Of a DNA stretch of 64,000 bases, positions 63,999 through 64,000 are shown one piece after another (positions within the stretch are counted from its first letter, which is position 1; the number at the start of each line of letters is the position of its first letter). The notes under the pieces were generated by a model. That model saw nothing but the letters and a program-made list of their open reading frames with translations, was not told the DNA's origin and ran no database searches. Source of the stretch: Sulfuricurvum kujiense DSM 16994. GTDB taxonomy: Bacteria; Campylobacterota; Campylobacteria; Campylobacterales; Sulfurimonadaceae. Location of the stretch: contig NC_014762.1 in the NCBI RefSeq assembly GCF_000183725.1, positions 2,510,825 through 2,574,824 of the forward strand. The letters run 5' to 3'. The position numbers and the translations under genes were made by a program.

Positions 63999-64000
63999 TT

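Overview
The window looks like a chromosome segment of a sulfur-oxidising Campylobacterota (Epsilonproteobacteria) bacterium, most like the Sulfuricurvum/Sulfurimonas group. The grounds are the NifS/NifU type of Fe-S assembly pair, a ThiD2-type thiamine protein, unlinked nrdA and nrdB, a periplasmic rhodanese beside a Tat-exported molybdoenzyme, and TTCAC-core DnaA-box-like sites. The genus is an inference from gene content, not a measured identity. There are no insertion sequences, prophages or CRISPR arrays; coding density is high and most genes lie in overlapping operons.

Layout. 1-2.5 kb (minus): the 5' part of a type II (NarG-like) DMSO-reductase-family molybdoenzyme and a two-domain rhodanese. 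2.8-4.8 kb (plus): an LRV-repeat protein, an unknown protein and a CxxC-less Mrp ATPase. 4.8-8.2 kb (minus): two exported proteins and an AT-rich FadL-type porin. 8.7-14.1 kb (minus): a complete rRNA operon in the order 16S, tRNA-Ile, tRNA-Ala, 23S, 5S, with a consensus promoter and RNA-processing stems. 14.3-17.9 kb: a BI-1 membrane protein, ThiD2, a leucine-rich-repeat protein kinase and a BioC-like methyltransferase. 17.9-20.8 kb: a zinc ABC importer divergent from a Zur-like regulator, with a palindrome between them. 21-31.6 kb: secG-frr-pyrE, a CPA2 antiporter, and a long operon pyrG-recJ-lipoprotein-TPR-rnhA-rnc-aroC, followed by a PIN-PhoH ATPase. 33.4-37.6 kb (minus): nifS-nifU, fliI and folE. 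37.8-41.3 kb: tig-clpP-GGDEF-def. 41.4-50.3 kb: comM, a GDSL esterase, a YeiH transporter, a chemoreceptor and a DUF748 protein. 50.3-59 kb: nrdB-nitrilase-pcm-rRNA methyltransferase, a Sel1 protein, a tyrosine phosphatase, nrdA and purB. 59-64 kb: two tandem RluA-type pseudouridine synthase genes, a bifunctional acyltransferase, an AT-rich gap and ruvC.

The two strongest non-coding observations are these. (1) Each tandem pseudouridine synthase gene carries a 16-bp parS-type ParB site inside its coding sequence. Together with clusters of DnaA-box-like sites around ruvC, this suggests that the right edge of the window lies next to the replication origin and its centromere. (2) Two copies of an approximately 245-nt multi-hairpin element (33159-33405 and 60949-61190) sit between convergent genes. 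Their stems differ in sequence but keep base pairing, while loop and linker sequences are conserved. I know no named family for it.

Predicted regulation includes a CRP/FNR-type palindrome before the molybdoenzyme operon, an IscR/Rrf2-type operator before nifS-nifU and a Zur-type palindrome at the zinc locus.
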